Below the pieces are notes generated by a model, which saw only the letters and a program-made list of their open reading frames with translations, was not told where the DNA came from and did no database searches. A stretch of DNA of 64,000 nt, from the NCBI GenBank assembly GCA_958450365.1, contig CAUEEP010000760.1:2985462-3049461 (forward strand), read 5' to 3'. A program made the position numbers and the translations under genes. Shown here one piece after another: positions 1-11,552 of the stretch (the first letter of the stretch is position 1; each line of letters opens with the position of its first letter). This stretch comes from Mesorhabditis belari (Eukaryota > Nematoda > Chromadorea > Rhabditida > Rhabditidae).

Positions 1-155
1 ATGGAGAGAAGAAGAGCGAATGGGATGGGGAAATGGAGAGAAGAAGAGCAAGTGGGATGGGGGAATCCTCCTTGTTGATTCATGTGTTGTTCACGTGAAT
101 ATCTTTAAAGAGTCCACTGATCTCTGACGGCCAATCAAGACAAAGTTTAAAGACA

Positions 156-668
156 TTGAGCGAAGAAGAAGATGAAGAAAAGGAAGAAGAAGAAAAGGAA
201 GAAGATGAAGATGAAGAAGAAGATGAAGATGAAGAAGAAGATGAAGAAGAAGAAGAGGACGAAGAAGAAGAGGACGAAGAAGAAAAGGAAGAAGAAGAAA
301 AGGAAGAAGAAGAAAAGGAAGAAGATGAAGATGAAGAAGAAGAGGACGAAGAGGGCGAAGAAGAAAACGAAGAACAAAATGAAGATGAAGAAGATGAAGA
401 AGAAGAAGAAGAAAAGGAAGAAGATGAAGATGAAGATGAAGAAGAAGAAGAAAAGGAAGAAGATGAAGATGAAGAAGAAGAAGAAGAAGATGAAGAAGAA
501 GAAGAAAAGGAAGAAGAAGAAGAAGAAGAAGAAGAAGAAGAAGAAGAAGAAGAAGAAGAAGAAGAAGAAGATGAAGAAGAAGATGAAGAAGAAGAAGAAG
601 AAGATGAAGAAGAAGAAGAAGAAGAAGAAGAAGAGGACGAAGAAGAAAAGGAAGAAGAAAAAGAAGTG
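156..668. repeat. purine-rich GAA/GAT microsatellite
   Basis: About 510 nt made almost only of GAA, GAT, GAC and AAG triplets on the plus strand. It reads as poly-Glu/Asp, poly-Lys or poly-Phe in different frames, and no frame has a proper ATG context or a flanking exon. Seen directly. It is best treated as a microsatellite, not as an acidic protein. Confidence 0.9.
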
Positions 669-679
669 CTAAAACATGG

Positions 680-1339
680 GTGTTTCTACCAACAAATTCT
701 TGTCTTTACACTAGTTTATGTGTGTTTGAAACAAGCCTTTCCATCTTTTGCACCTTTATCGTAAAAACTTCGGTTAACCAGCCACAATTTACGACAGTTA
801 TTGGTACTTATACTTCAAACTGCAACGGGTTACTTGCACGAATTCAATAATGCATCTAAAATGCGGAAGGATTCGAGCAAAATCGACTAAGATTTGGTCC
901 AAAACACGATGTAAGCAACAATTTAACTGATTTAACTTGAATTTAACACTGACTTAGCAGCGAGGAAATGAACAAATTTCAAAAATGATATAAGAGGATT
1001 CAGAAGAAAGGTATTCAGAGAAAAAGGGAAGAAAAAGGTATTCAGGCGAGACAATTATTGAGCGAAATTCGTACTTTTCCGTAGTCGTTTCACGTTTTCT
1101 TACTACGTTTGGATGTAAATAAGTGGAACTACGTTTGGATGTAAATTTGCAGGCTTGAACGTAAATATAAATGCTAAATATTGTGCTAAATATTTAGCAC
1201 AGATGTGTTATCCATAGACACGGAGATCGCTTCTTAACTGGATAGTGCCGAATCTCTATGATCTCTATAAAAAGTGAAACTTTGGTAGAAGTGTTTTAAT
1301 CATTTTTAGCTTTTGATAATGTACGAATCAATCCTCTTA
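680..1339. other. intergenic, no feature seen
   Basis: AT-rich sequence with no open frame, hairpin or tandem repeat that I could support. Confidence 0.5.
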
Positions 1340-2613
1340 TACAGTCAACTCTCGATATAACGATTGTGTCGGGATCGCGAAACGAAATTATTATGTCGAA
1401 AAATATTGGGTTGGTGAATTGAAAACTGCGGGCCATTGTCATATGTCGCAGTTTGAGCACTTTCTTCAAAAGAAACCCATTTTAGTGTCAATGGAAAAGT
1501 TGTAGAGAATCAAAAATCAAGCTTATATCCAAATTTTCAGAACGATTCAAAAACTGGTTTTCAAGAAATGCCAAATTTACGAATTTTCACAAAACTTGCA
1601 TTTTAAGCGAAACTACTAAGTGTATCTTTTTGGAAATTTGGCTATAAGCCTAATTTTTGATTCTCTACAACTTTTCCATTGACACCAAAATGGGTTTCTT
1701 TTGAAGAAAGTGCTCAAACTGGGCTGACAGCTGGCATCTCCAGCCCTCCATTTTTGAGTCTCACACTTGTCTCACACACAAACCAAAATCCTACTACGAA
1801 AGAGGAATCCGCAAATTGCCTGTAAAATGGGCAGAAGTCGTCAATAATAATGGAAATTATTTGGAATGAACTGATGGCTTTATGTTGAATAAATTTTAGT
1901 TCAAAGTCCGGCAGTTTGCAATTCACCAACCCAATAGCTATATCGAAAATCGTTAGATGAAAAATTGTTATATAGAAGTAAAAACATCAAGGCTTTTCGC
2001 CCAAATCGTTATATCAAGTTACAATAAATCGTTTATCAAAAAAAACGAACATAACAAAACGTCGAATTCCCTCAAAATTTAGCGAAAATCTCTAACGTAA
2101 GACTGCTTATTTTTAACCAAAAATTTCCCATAAAAAAGAACGGTTAAGGCAGATTTTAAACTTTTGAACAAAGCTTTTGAATAAAACTTTTGAATAGCCT
2201 TTTTTCTTGTATAGCTTTGGGAACTTTTGAAAACATTGATAAGCTTAGTGCCGTGAAATCGTTTGCTCTGGTTTCACCAACTTCTCCTTTTTAACTTTCT
2301 TGGTTATTTTATGGCATCAACGATTGCGGACAATGTTCGAACACTTATAGTTGAAGTTGTTGGCAAGAAGTTGTTGGCCATTGTTGGCAAGAATATAATC
2401 AAATGCATTCGTGCTATGAACAACATCCCATTTTAGAAAATTATTCGCGTTTTAGTTACAAAATCGTTGTATCAAATCAAAAGTTAGTGCAAAAGTGGCT
2501 AAAAAAAGCTTTACTTAAGGTATCTTGTTAAGGACTTGGCCGAAATCGTAAGGATGAGTCGTTATATCAAGCAAATCGTTGTATCAAGAGCCGCTATATC
2601 GTAGTCGATTGTA
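1340..2613. mobile_element. pogo/Tigger-like element, non-coding
   Basis: The left end begins TACAGTCAACTCTCGATATA and the right end is its imperfect inverse (GCTATATCGTAGTCGATTGTA). The interior carries many copies of the motif AATCGTTATATCAAG. Terminal CAGT followed by CTCGATATAACG is typical of pogo/Tigger families, which insert at TA. No transposase frame survives. A second element sits inside (1406-1936). Confidence 0.6.
1406..1936. mobile_element. mariner-type MITE, family B, copy 1
   Basis: The termini TTGGGTTGGTGAATTGAAAA and its inverse are flanked by TA. The interior is a long imperfect hairpin containing AGTTTGAGCACTTTCTTC. The TIR resembles mariner ends of the TTAGGTTGG type. Other copies lie at 7073-7606, 40628-40956 and 41131-41449. 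It is nested in the pogo-like element. Confidence 0.75.
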
Positions 2614-3195
2614 GTTATGATGAATTCTTTGTTCTTTGTTCTCAAGCGTTCTTTGTTCTTTGCAGACAAGCACCGCTTAGGCATCATTCTGGGTAATTGA
2701 ACCAACCCAGTGGCATGCTGAGCTCGTCAGGCACTTAACTTGAGGCAATATTTCTCATGACCATAAAAACCAAAGATCTGGTATAAAACGGTAATGATAA
2801 TCATCTGATTTCTGGGGAGATGGTCGCTTAAACCTCTCTATTTCTTTTACCAATCATTTCGAAATGTGAAAACATAATTGGGGCATTGTTTGAATGATAT
2901 TATAGTGATTTGTTTGAACTCTAAAGTTTAAATCTTGTTTGAACTGCACAGAATGCTCAGAATTCTATTGTATCGACTGTAGAAGCATGAGAACTCGGAA
3001 TTCCTATGTCTGTTAGAGAGATCACTACTAAAGTGTGTTCCTCGCGAGTAATGCATTTTTTTAAAACGCATACTTGAGAAAAAATCCCGTACTTTTGGCG
3101 AAAATTATTGCAAAAATTGACGGGAAAAAATCACGAGCTCGAACTTATATAGATTTCAAGCTCAGAATCTTGCTGTATTCAGTTTGAAGTGAAGA
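2614..3195. other. intergenic, no feature seen
   Basis: AT-rich sequence without a supported gene or repeat. Confidence 0.5.
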
Positions 3196-3590
3196 AACTC
3201 CAGACTCCATTTAGACTCCAGACTCCATTTCAGACTCCAGCCAGACTCCAGACTTCATTTAGACTCCAGCCAGACTCCAGACTCCATTTCAGACTCCAGC
3301 CAGACTCCAGACTTCATTTAGACTCCAGCCAGACTCCAGACTCCATTTCAGACTCAGCCAGACCCAGACTTCATTTAGACTCAGCCAGACTCCAGACTCC
3401 ATTTCAGACTCCAGCCAGACTCCAGACTTCATTTAGACTCCAGCCAGACTCCAGACTCCATTTCAGACTCCAGCCAGACTCCAGACTTCATTTAGACTCC
3501 AGCCAGACTCCAGACTTCATTTAGACTCCAGCCAAACTCCAGACTCCATTTCAGACTCCAGACTCCAGACTCCATTTAGACTAGTGTATC
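3196..3590. repeat. 29-30 bp minisatellite
   Basis: Tandem variants of AGACTCCAGCCAGACTCCAG followed by ACTTCATTT or ACTCCATTT, about 12 units. The plus-strand open frame across it only reflects the repeat. Confidence 0.9.
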
Positions 3591-3599
3591 CGAGAGATG

Positions 3600-4440
3600 A
3601 TTGTCTACTTTATACTTCTCTTTCCAACGTTTAACTATGAAAACAGGAGAAGATATAGCAGTAAATTGTTTAGCCTTGCATGCTCAGAATTTCATTGTAT
3701 CAAGTGTCGAATCTCCTGTAAATCCTAGTGTCAGAAAGTTGTTTTCCGTCAGTTTGTTTTCCAATGTTTCCAGAATTTATTACATATTGGATTTGAAGAT
3801 ATTTACAAGAGAACGATGAACCAAGAAACAAACAAAGTTGAGCATTTGATCTAAACACGCGAGAATTCAGAGTATTTTTTTCTAAAAAAAACGACATCGT
3901 GCAAGAAATAGTAAATAGGAATCGAAAGGCCAAAAGATAAGAATAAAAGCTACGAATTCTTGCAGCAAATCGACCCGTTTATCGTTGACCTTTGCAAGTT
4001 TTCTTTGGAGATTTCAGAAGACAAAACTGTCAACTCATCTTCTTCAGGCTCTTCAGTGACACTGAAAAGATCAAAGATTAGATTTGTATGCAAAACTGGG
4101 CCGCGTTCGTTTCCTTCAAAAATTACATTCCTATTTGCATTTAATTTGCCTCACTTTTTCGTCTCATTCTCTCCACTCAAAGATTTTTTTGAGCTTAACT
4201 ATCTTGGTGTTGGCTTAGGCTTAGGCTTAGGCCAATTGAAATAGTTTTTGTACCAATCGACAGGCACATCTAATGATCTCAAGAAAATTTAAATTTAACT
4301 AGAATTGGTTTTCTATTGATAAATGACTGCAATCCAATCACCAGCTCAACTCTAAATCAACCCGATTTCCTATCAATAACTGATTCTTTTCATTTCCTTA
4401 TCAAAAGTAAACAAAACTGAGATGATCAACGATAGATTGA
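3600..4440. other. intergenic, no gene supported
   Basis: Short open frames occur on both strands but none is framed by splice or trans-splice signals. A short GGCTTA hexamer run lies near 4210-4232. Confidence 0.5.
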
Positions 4441-4441
4441 C

Positions 4442-4540
4442 CAGTTTGGACCTTGGACAGTTTGGACCTTGGACAGTTTGGACCTTGGACAGTTTGGACC
4501 TTGGACAGTTTGGACCTTGGACAGTTTGGACCTTGGACAA
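4442..4540. repeat. 16-bp minisatellite
   Basis: About six copies of CAGTTTGGACCTTGGA in tandem. Confidence 0.9.
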
Positions 4541-4810
4541 ATAAATTGGACAACCAAACACCAAGATATTTGAGCTTAAAGTTGGATTGCTAATGGGAAA
4601 AGTGGCGCGTCCGATAACATTTTTGGTTTGGAATTTTTCCCATCGTTCTTTCTGGATTTGATATTTCTTTTCTGTTTTTGTAATCATTATCGTTCTTTCT
4701 GTACTAATAAACTGTAAAATCATAAACCCGATCTACTTTAAAACGATCTACTTTAAAATGACCTTCTAAATTCTGTTTAAATAGCTGGTCTAAGATTATG
4801 GAAAGAATTT

Positions 4811-5117
4811 GCTAATATTTGTGTTGCCATCGAAGCATTGCCATCGAAGCGTCAATCCGTTATGTACTTGACGAGAAACGAGAAAATTCCAACCCAAATC
4901 TAATTCCACCTTCATTTTCTCAGCCGTCTCTTGGCCGATTGCTCTGAAATTTTGTCTACAAGCAGAGAATGCCAATTTCTATTTGTAAACAGAATTCCAG
5001 AGCGATCGGCCAAGAGACGGAGAAAATGAAGGTGGAATTAGGTCGGGTTAGACTTTTCCCATGTCTAGTACATAACGGATTGACGCTTCGTCGATGGCAA
5101 CACAAATATTAGCAATG
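4811..5117. mobile_element. hairpin (foldback) element
   Basis: The left arm starts TGCTAATATTTGTGTTGCCA and the right arm is its inverse, ending ...CAACACAAATATTAGCA. The arms are ~145 bp around a short spacer near 4990. There is no coding capacity, and I infer a MITE. The left arm has a short internal duplication (GCCATCGAAGC). Confidence 0.7.
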
Positions 5118-5985
5118 TGCATTATTAACCTTATTTTGGATGTTGTGTGTTCTTGTAATATTGTGAACGTTTTGGGGAAACCCGTTTAACCTTTTGTGCT
5201 ACTCGGCTATTCTAAAACAAAATCATCTCCAATGATACGGTTAAAGCGGGCCACACCACGAACTGTTGAACAGAAGTACTTGTAGTGTTCTTGTCACCTG
5301 TCCAATCTGGGACGGAAAGGCTTGGCGGCTGTGTGATGATGGTTGCGAAGAACTTGTAGTCGATAAGATGACCAAAGAGAAGTTGCCACTGGACTAAAAT
5401 CTGGACTGGTCTTGGGAAAGTCGATTGATCAAATCGATCAAATTCCAGATCAAATTCGAAATCAAATTCAAATTCCACTAACCGACAAATCCTATAGACT
5501 TTCAGTGCCATTTATAGACTTGAAATCAAATGAAATCAAAAGGAAAACAAAAATATGACTGACGAATCGGGTTTTGGAATAAATATATAGCCCGAGAGAT
5601 AAAAATATTTTCTTCCTACATGTTTGTTATTTTCTTTTCCGTTATTTCTTTTCTCATCTCAAAGTGCAGTCCGAAAAGTACAACAAGAGGCGATTGAAGA
5701 AATTTCTTTGGATTTTGGGGCTCTTTGTTTTTGAGAATAAACTCTGGATCGAATTCCAAAGCTTTTAAGAACATCAATTGAAAGTTCAAAGGGTTCTTAT
5801 GGGATAATTATAGCCAAAAATACGGGAAAAATGGCTCAAGATCAGCACAAATTGGAGATTTTGCTTGGAAATACAGCAAACGGACCCCGCCAATCGCTTC
5901 TCTGACCCCGAAAACCCATTGGTACAAAATTTTGGCTTCATATCTGATCTGAGCAATGTTTACAAAACAAAAGAAATTCCTTTGT
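5118..5985. other. intergenic, no gene supported
   Basis: AT-rich with a small (GAATTTGATTT)-like repeat near 5430-5475. The minus-strand open frame here has no recognisable motif. Confidence 0.45.
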
Positions 5986-5989
5986 AAAG

Positions 5990-6480
5990 AATCTTTGTGC
6001 GGCGGCGTAATCGTTCGCCGTCTGGCGCAGGGCCTTTACCTATGACGGACCCTTCCCGTCCCTCTTCGGCAAACTGTTCCGGTCCGGGTTTAACTGGCCG
6101 TATCCGAAGGGGGCGCACCATTTTGGTGCGTACCGTGTCGTCGCCCATTTGGCGCAAAACTTCGGTATGTGTGGGGGTACTGATCGTTTTGATCTTTACC
6201 GTGTCGACGCCCTTTCGGCGCAAAACCACACGGAGCAGGACCCGTGAAATGGCCAACTGGCGATGTGTGGGGATGTCTTTGGCATCCCTCGCACTCCCTC
6301 CCCCTGGGCCGGCCATTAGGCCCCGGGGGAAGGATCCCCCACTAGGCTAGTTCCCCCACAGTCCCCCCCCCTCCCACTGGGCCGACCATTAGGCCCAAGG
6401 GGAGGGCGCTGCTCGATGTCCAGCCACCTCCGCGTGGTGAGCAGTGGGCATCCCCTGAAAGAAGGGGATGGCTAAGAGCT
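5990..6480. other. GC-rich island of unknown origin
   Basis: Base composition changes abruptly: this block is strongly GC-rich in an otherwise AT-rich window and contains repeated GGCGCAAAAC/GGCGCACC motifs. Two near-copies of TGGGCCGGCCATTAGGCCCC lie about 70 bp apart (6307 and 6379), each an imperfect palindrome. Both strands are open for about 117 codons, with no recognisable protein. Possible explanations are the GC-rich 5' part of a retroelement, a recent insertion or foreign DNA. I cannot decide between these. Confidence 0.5.
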
Positions 6481-6543
6481 GGACTAGGTAAGAGATTTCA
6501 AGAGTAAGTATTATTTCAAGAGTTAGTTCATAAACTAGGTCTT

Positions 6544-6918
6544 CCCCTCTATGAAATTGCTAATATCTCAGCGTAGAAAGAATATATTGTAATGAAATTT
6601 TAAATGAATTTTTCTCAAAAACTGACAAGCTTAACGCCAAAATTATACAGTGATTTTCAGAAAGTATCCACATTATTCTGGTTTTAAATGTCGTAGAACC
6701 AAAATTTGTGTTGTTTCCTCATGTGCTCGTATTTTTGAACTTAGCACCGGAGGTAAAAAAATAGCCCTCGCGCAGTCTTTTTGTTATAACTTGGTCGCTA
6801 ATCACCGAATCACTTTATAATTTTGGCGTTAAGCTTGTCAGTTTTTGAGAAAAATCCATTTAAAATTTCATTACAATATATTCTTTCTACGCTGAGATAT
6901 TAGCAATTTAATAGAGGG
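6544..6918. mobile_element. hairpin element with ~105 bp arms
   Basis: The left arm CCTCTATGAAATTGCTAATA... continues to GACAAGCTTAACGCC, and the inverse follows from about 6812. The central ~160 bp is unique. No reading frame is present. I infer a non-autonomous DNA transposon. Confidence 0.7.
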
Positions 6919-7072
6919 TCAAGACTCAGTTTGCAGCCTAATAGTAACAAAAATCCATAAGGGTAAAACCCTAAGTATCCATTTTTGAGTCAAATGCATT
7001 AACAAAATTTTGTTCTTCCGTAAAAGCCCATTTTGCAACGTTTGCCAAAAACCTGTTGAGAGGTTTTCTAAT

Positions 7073-7606
7073 ATTGGGTTGGTGAATTGAAAACTGCCGG
7101 ACTTTGAACTAAAATTTATTCAACATAAAACCATCAGTTCATTCAAAATAATTTCCATTATTATTGACGAGTTCTGTCTATTTTACAGGCAATTTGTGGA
7201 TTCCTCTTTCGTAGTTGGATTTTGGTTTGTGTGTGAGACAAGTGTGAGACTCAAAAATGGAGGACTAGAGATGTCAGCTGTCAGTCCAGTTTGAGCACTT
7301 TCTTCAAAAGAAACCCATTTTGGTGTCAATAGAAAAGTTGTAGAGAATCAAAAATTAGGTTCATAGCCAAATTTCCAAAAAGATACACTTAGTAGTTTCG
7401 CAGTTATAATGGAAGTTTTGTGAAAATTCGTAAATTTGGCATTTCTTGAAAACCAGTTTTTGCATCGTTCTGAAGATTTGGATATAAGCTTAATTTTTGA
7501 TTCTCTACGACCTTTCTATTGACACCAAAATGGGTTTCTTTTGGAGAAAGTGCTCAAACTGTCACATATGACAATAGTCCGCAGTTTTCAATTCACCAAC
7601 CCAATA
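7073..7606. mobile_element. mariner-type MITE, family B, copy 2
   Basis: It has the same termini and interior as 1406-1936 but in the opposite orientation. Both ends (TTGGGTTGGTGAATTG and its inverse) are intact and flanked by TA. Confidence 0.8.
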
Positions 7607-8310
7607 TAAGAGTGAAAAAAGAGTCATCTTGTTAACTTTTTCTCAATTTCTTATAAACTGTACTTGTTTCCTCAAAGTTTAGATAAAAGTGTTACAGAGC
7701 TTGCAAGAATCTAATATCTAATAGTAATCTAATAGTAAGACAGTAAGTAATCTAATATTACCTGCCAATAAGAAGCTACACATTCACATCTACAAAAACA
7801 ACATCATTTCCTTTCATCTTGCAACCTAATCACAATCTAAGGGGTTAAAGTCCGAATTTTGATCAATCGACCAGTTATCTCACTCCTCGGTTTAGTAATG
7901 AAAGCACAAAATTGCAGATCTTTTAAAATAAAAAAAATAGATGCCTACTCTTTGGTTGATAAAAGGATTAAGAGACTCTGCTCAATTCTGAAAATTCTTT
8001 TCTTAATTCTTTAATTCTCTTCATTTCCCACCTATCTTTCCGGCTTTTCCTTCTCTTATCATTGATATTTTGAAAGTCCCTCGAGGGTGGCGGACGGGTA
8101 GGAAAAGAAGGATACGAGGGATAGGAATTCGCTCGACGGCCGTTCCGTTTTACTGAAAAGTTTCATAAAACTATTTGAAAAGAACTATTTGTTATGTTAT
8201 TTGTTATTTCACGAGCTATTTTTTATGAACTATTTGTTCAAAGTTTTGTTTTTATTTCGAATCTTGCTTTAATTTAGCATTTTGTTCTTTGTCTTGTCTA
8301 GAACTTTGTC
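7607..8310. other. intergenic, no feature seen
   Basis: AT-rich. No supported gene. Confidence 0.5.
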
Positions 8311-8312
8311 TA

Positions 8313-8610
8313 TTCTTTCGCACAGGCGCAAAAGCTCGTCTACTCTTTCGTACAGGCGCAAAAGCTCGTCTATTCTTTCGTACAGGCGCAAAAGCTCGTC
8401 TATTCTTTCGCACAGGCGCAAAAGCTCGTCTATTCTTTCGTACAGGCGCAAAAGCTCGTCTACTCTTTCGTACAGGCGCAAAAGCTCGTCTATTCTTTCG
8501 TACAGGCGCAAAAGCTCGTCTATTCTTTCGCACAGGCGCAAAAGCTCGTCTATTCTTTCGTACAGGCGCAAAAGCTCGTCTACTCTTTCGTAGAGGCCGC
8601 AAAAGCTCGT
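8313..8610. repeat. 30-bp minisatellite, ~10 units
   Basis: The unit is AGGCGCAAAAGCTCGTCTAT plus TCTTTCGTAC, with C/T and A/C variants in a higher-order order. Because the unit is a multiple of three without stops, several frames on both strands are open. These are repeat artefacts. Confidence 0.92.
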
Positions 8611-8963
8611 ATAGACCAATCGAAAGACTTCAGAGTTTCAACATCATTTTGGTGTTGAAATTTTGCAAGCGATTCATTCAATTTCGATATCAAACGACTT
8701 TTTACTGTAAATTGCCACAATCATATATTAGGTTGGCAAGTTATAAACGATCGCTTTTGGGTAGTGTTTTCTGAAAAAACGGCTTATCTAATCAAAAAAC
8801 GGTTTGATTCAAAAGCCCTATCTAATCTACAAAATGGCTTTTTTTGAATTTTTGAAAAATGTTTTATTTTAGAACTTTTTCAGGCATTTTAGTGTAAAAG
8901 TTCAAAATCCTGGTTTCTAGGATTCATGAGCTAATATATTTTTGAGTGATTGCATACTTTAGG

Positions 8964-9338
8964 ATCCCCCTATAGGAGCGTCGTGTAGTCTAAGTTTACA
9001 CGCAAAGAACCGCTCATATCTCGGCGCACAGACATTTGTTTCTGCGCGCTTAGGTATCAAATTAAAGTAGAAAAGATGAGTGATTTTTTGAGATATAACA
9101 CATAGTTTTAGCATGAACAAGCGCTTAGAACAAAATAATTGAAAATCGGCCTCTTTTGCCACTTTTCAATCATTTTTCTCAAAGCGCTGGTTAATGCTAA
9201 AAATATGTGTTATATCTCAAAAGATCAACCATCTTTTCTATTTTAATTTGATACCTAAGCGCGCAGCAAACAAATGCCTGAGCGCCGAGATATGAGCGGT
9301 TCTTTGAGTGTAAACTACGCGACCCTTCTATAGGGGGC
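8964..9338. mobile_element. hairpin element nested in mariner relic
   Basis: The arms begin CCCCCTATAGGAGCGTCGTG and end with the inverse around CGACCCTTCTATAGGGGG. Inner arm motifs are CGCTCATATCTCGGCGC and CTTAGGTATCAAATTAAA. The arms are ~160 bp with a ~50-bp loop. No coding frame is present. Confidence 0.75.
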
Positions 9339-9654
9339 TCTATTAGAATATTTACGATAATTGGGTGCCCATTATGTTGGCTCTTCAAGCGATCATGTTC
9401 TAATTTTTTTATATTTTTCAGTGATTGCATACTTTTTAAAATAAAACACTTCATCGATTACATAGTTTCCCAAAATTTTAGAACAATAAGAATTACCTTC
9501 CAGCCACTAGGCTTCAAGAGCTTCTGCTTTTCGAAAAAGCTTAATTTTAGGCCATTTCAGGCCACAAACAGCGATTTTAGGCCAACATCATCTCCAGTAT
9601 TTTCAAATGCTTGAGTCCGTTTACTCGTTTTGTTTCATGAGTTTCTCGCTGCCC

Positions 9655-10125
9655 CTACGGACCGAAATCCTTGGGATGAATCCAAAAATTCACAGCGGCC
9701 CCCTTCAGCACCCTTTTACAGGCACTTGGGATCCCATTTCGACCGACAGAGAACCCGCCATAGTGGTCAAAATGAGCCGGAATTGGGTTTGCCAATTCTA
9801 CAGCCGAAGTTAGTTTGGGAAGCGGTGACCACATGGGGCAGACAACGGATTGGTTACCGGATGACCCAAAATGGACGCTTCCGATTGAAGAATTGAAAAG
9901 GAAGTATATCAGCGGGCGTCGTATGCCAGATCGAGCGCGATTGTGCTCCCAGACAGCGAACACATAGCTATCTTCTTTTTGCATTTTACAGTTCAAAATT
10001 AGGCTCAAAATGCACTTTTGTGCTAATTTAATCCATTTTCGTTTGAATTTAAGCCAGATTAAAAAAAAAATTAAAAGAAAGAGAACGGTTCGATCGATTC
10101 GATCTTTTAAAAAGTATGCAATCAC
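9655..10125 (-). other. long open frame inside mariner relic, unidentified
   Basis: A minus-strand frame is open for about 156 codons between the two hairpin arms of the mariner relic. Its N-terminal part is low-complexity. The C-terminal part (for example NPIPAHFDHYGGFSVGRNG) has ordinary protein composition but matches no family I recognise, and it is not transposase. It could be a captured host fragment or chance. Confidence 0.25.
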
Positions 10126-10147
10126 TCAAAAAAGCTCATGAATGCTA

Positions 10148-10389
<242 letters not shown>

Positions 10390-10557
10390 TAGCTCATGAA
10401 TGCTAGAAACCAGGATTTTGAACTCTTACATTAAAATGCCTGAAAAAGTTCAAATAAAACATTTTTAGAACACAATAGATTGCATCCCTCAAAATATCGT
10501 TGTCTACCGCTTGAGGTCGACGAGAGTGATCCTCGAGACTTCATGATACTCGAGACT

Positions 10558-10740
10558 TCATGATCCTCCAGACTTCATGATCCTCCAGACTTCATGATCC
10601 TCGAGACTTTCATCACCATTCCGAAAGCGTTGGAACCAGGCTCGGCATCGGCTTTCGAACAATCCATCATTCCCAAATGCTTTGATCAAATTCAAAAAAG
10701 CCATTTTGTAGATTAAGGATAGGGCTTTTGAATCAAGCAA
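10558..10740 (-). pseudogene. mariner transposase N-terminal fragment
   Basis: Minus-strand frame with the motif AWFQRFRNGDESLEDHE, the helix-turn-helix region of mariner transposases (family consensus W..+F+.G..SLED). It is interrupted by tandem GAGGATCATGAAGTCT-type repeats (10540-10610) before the catalytic domain, which is absent. It lies next to the right TIR as expected for the element at 8728-10818. Confidence 0.75.
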
Positions 10741-10867
10741 ACCGTTTTTTGATTAGATAAGCCGTTTTTTCAGAAAACACATTACCCAAAAGCGATCGTT
10801 TATAACTTGCCAACCTAATATATGATTGTGGCAATTTACAGTAAAAAGTCGTTTGATATCGAAAATT

Positions 10868-11010
10868 GTCCAGAAAATCTCTTCGTTCCTTTTCGCACTT
10901 CCGTTTAAAACCAACAAATGCACCAATTGACCAATAAACAGCTTTTCTTTAAAGCAAACCACAGATTAATTGATGAATTTGCTAGCTTTCAATGAAAATA
11001 TGAAAAGGAA
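10868..11010. mobile_element. fragment of MITE family C
   Basis: TCCAGAAAATCTCTTCGTTC...CACTTCCGTTTAAAACCAAC matches the end of family C (compare 36821-37390). The other end is missing. Confidence 0.6.
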
Positions 11011-11021
11011 CGATTTTCTGG

Positions 11022-11155
11022 ACTTTCTGGACTTTCTGGAACTTTGTGGAACTTTCTGAACTTTCTGGACTTTCTAGAACTTTCTGGACTTTCTAGAACT
11101 TTCTGGACTTTCTAGAACTTTCTGGACTTTCTAGACTTTCTGGAACTTTCTAGAC
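11022..11155. repeat. TTTCTGGAC/TTTCTAGAAC tandem repeat
   Basis: Alternating 10-13 bp units built from CTTTCTGGAC and CTTTCTAGAA. Confidence 0.85.
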
Positions 11156-11552
11156 AGCTAAATACCTGGTACTGTTGACAGCTTTTGCTTCTCGGTCTGG
11201 AATTTGAACAAATTCCATTGCCAACAGTTCATCGAACTGAAAATTGTTGTTGTTTTTTTGTAAAGATTGTAAAGAAAGATGCAAAATGTAAAAATATAAT
11301 TGAAAGAACGCAATATTAGCGTTGATCCCAAATCGATAAAAGATGAAAAAAACGAGAACTTTCGATTGTTAGCAGCGAGAATTTTATGACTTGCGCGGGG
11401 TAACTTTTGATCCAATTTTTGATCCTTTTTGATCCTTTTTTTTGCAAAAATTAGACAAAGAAACAAGCTAGAAAACAACTAAATAATCACTTGTTTATAA
11501 TAAAAGATAAAATAGACGAAGAGAATGAATTTCAAGTTCAAGTTTGAATGAA

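Noticed and set aside
156..764. 202-codon acidic open frame
   Set aside because: It is a GAA/GAT microsatellite readable in all frames on both strands, has no ATG near its start and no splice signals.
8313..8610. CRISPR-like regular repeats
   Set aside because: The units are directly contiguous with no unique spacers and the genome is eukaryotic, so it is a minisatellite. The same holds for 18221-18578.
8252..8774. Several 100-160-codon frames on both strands
   Set aside because: They are generated by a stop-free 30-bp tandem unit.
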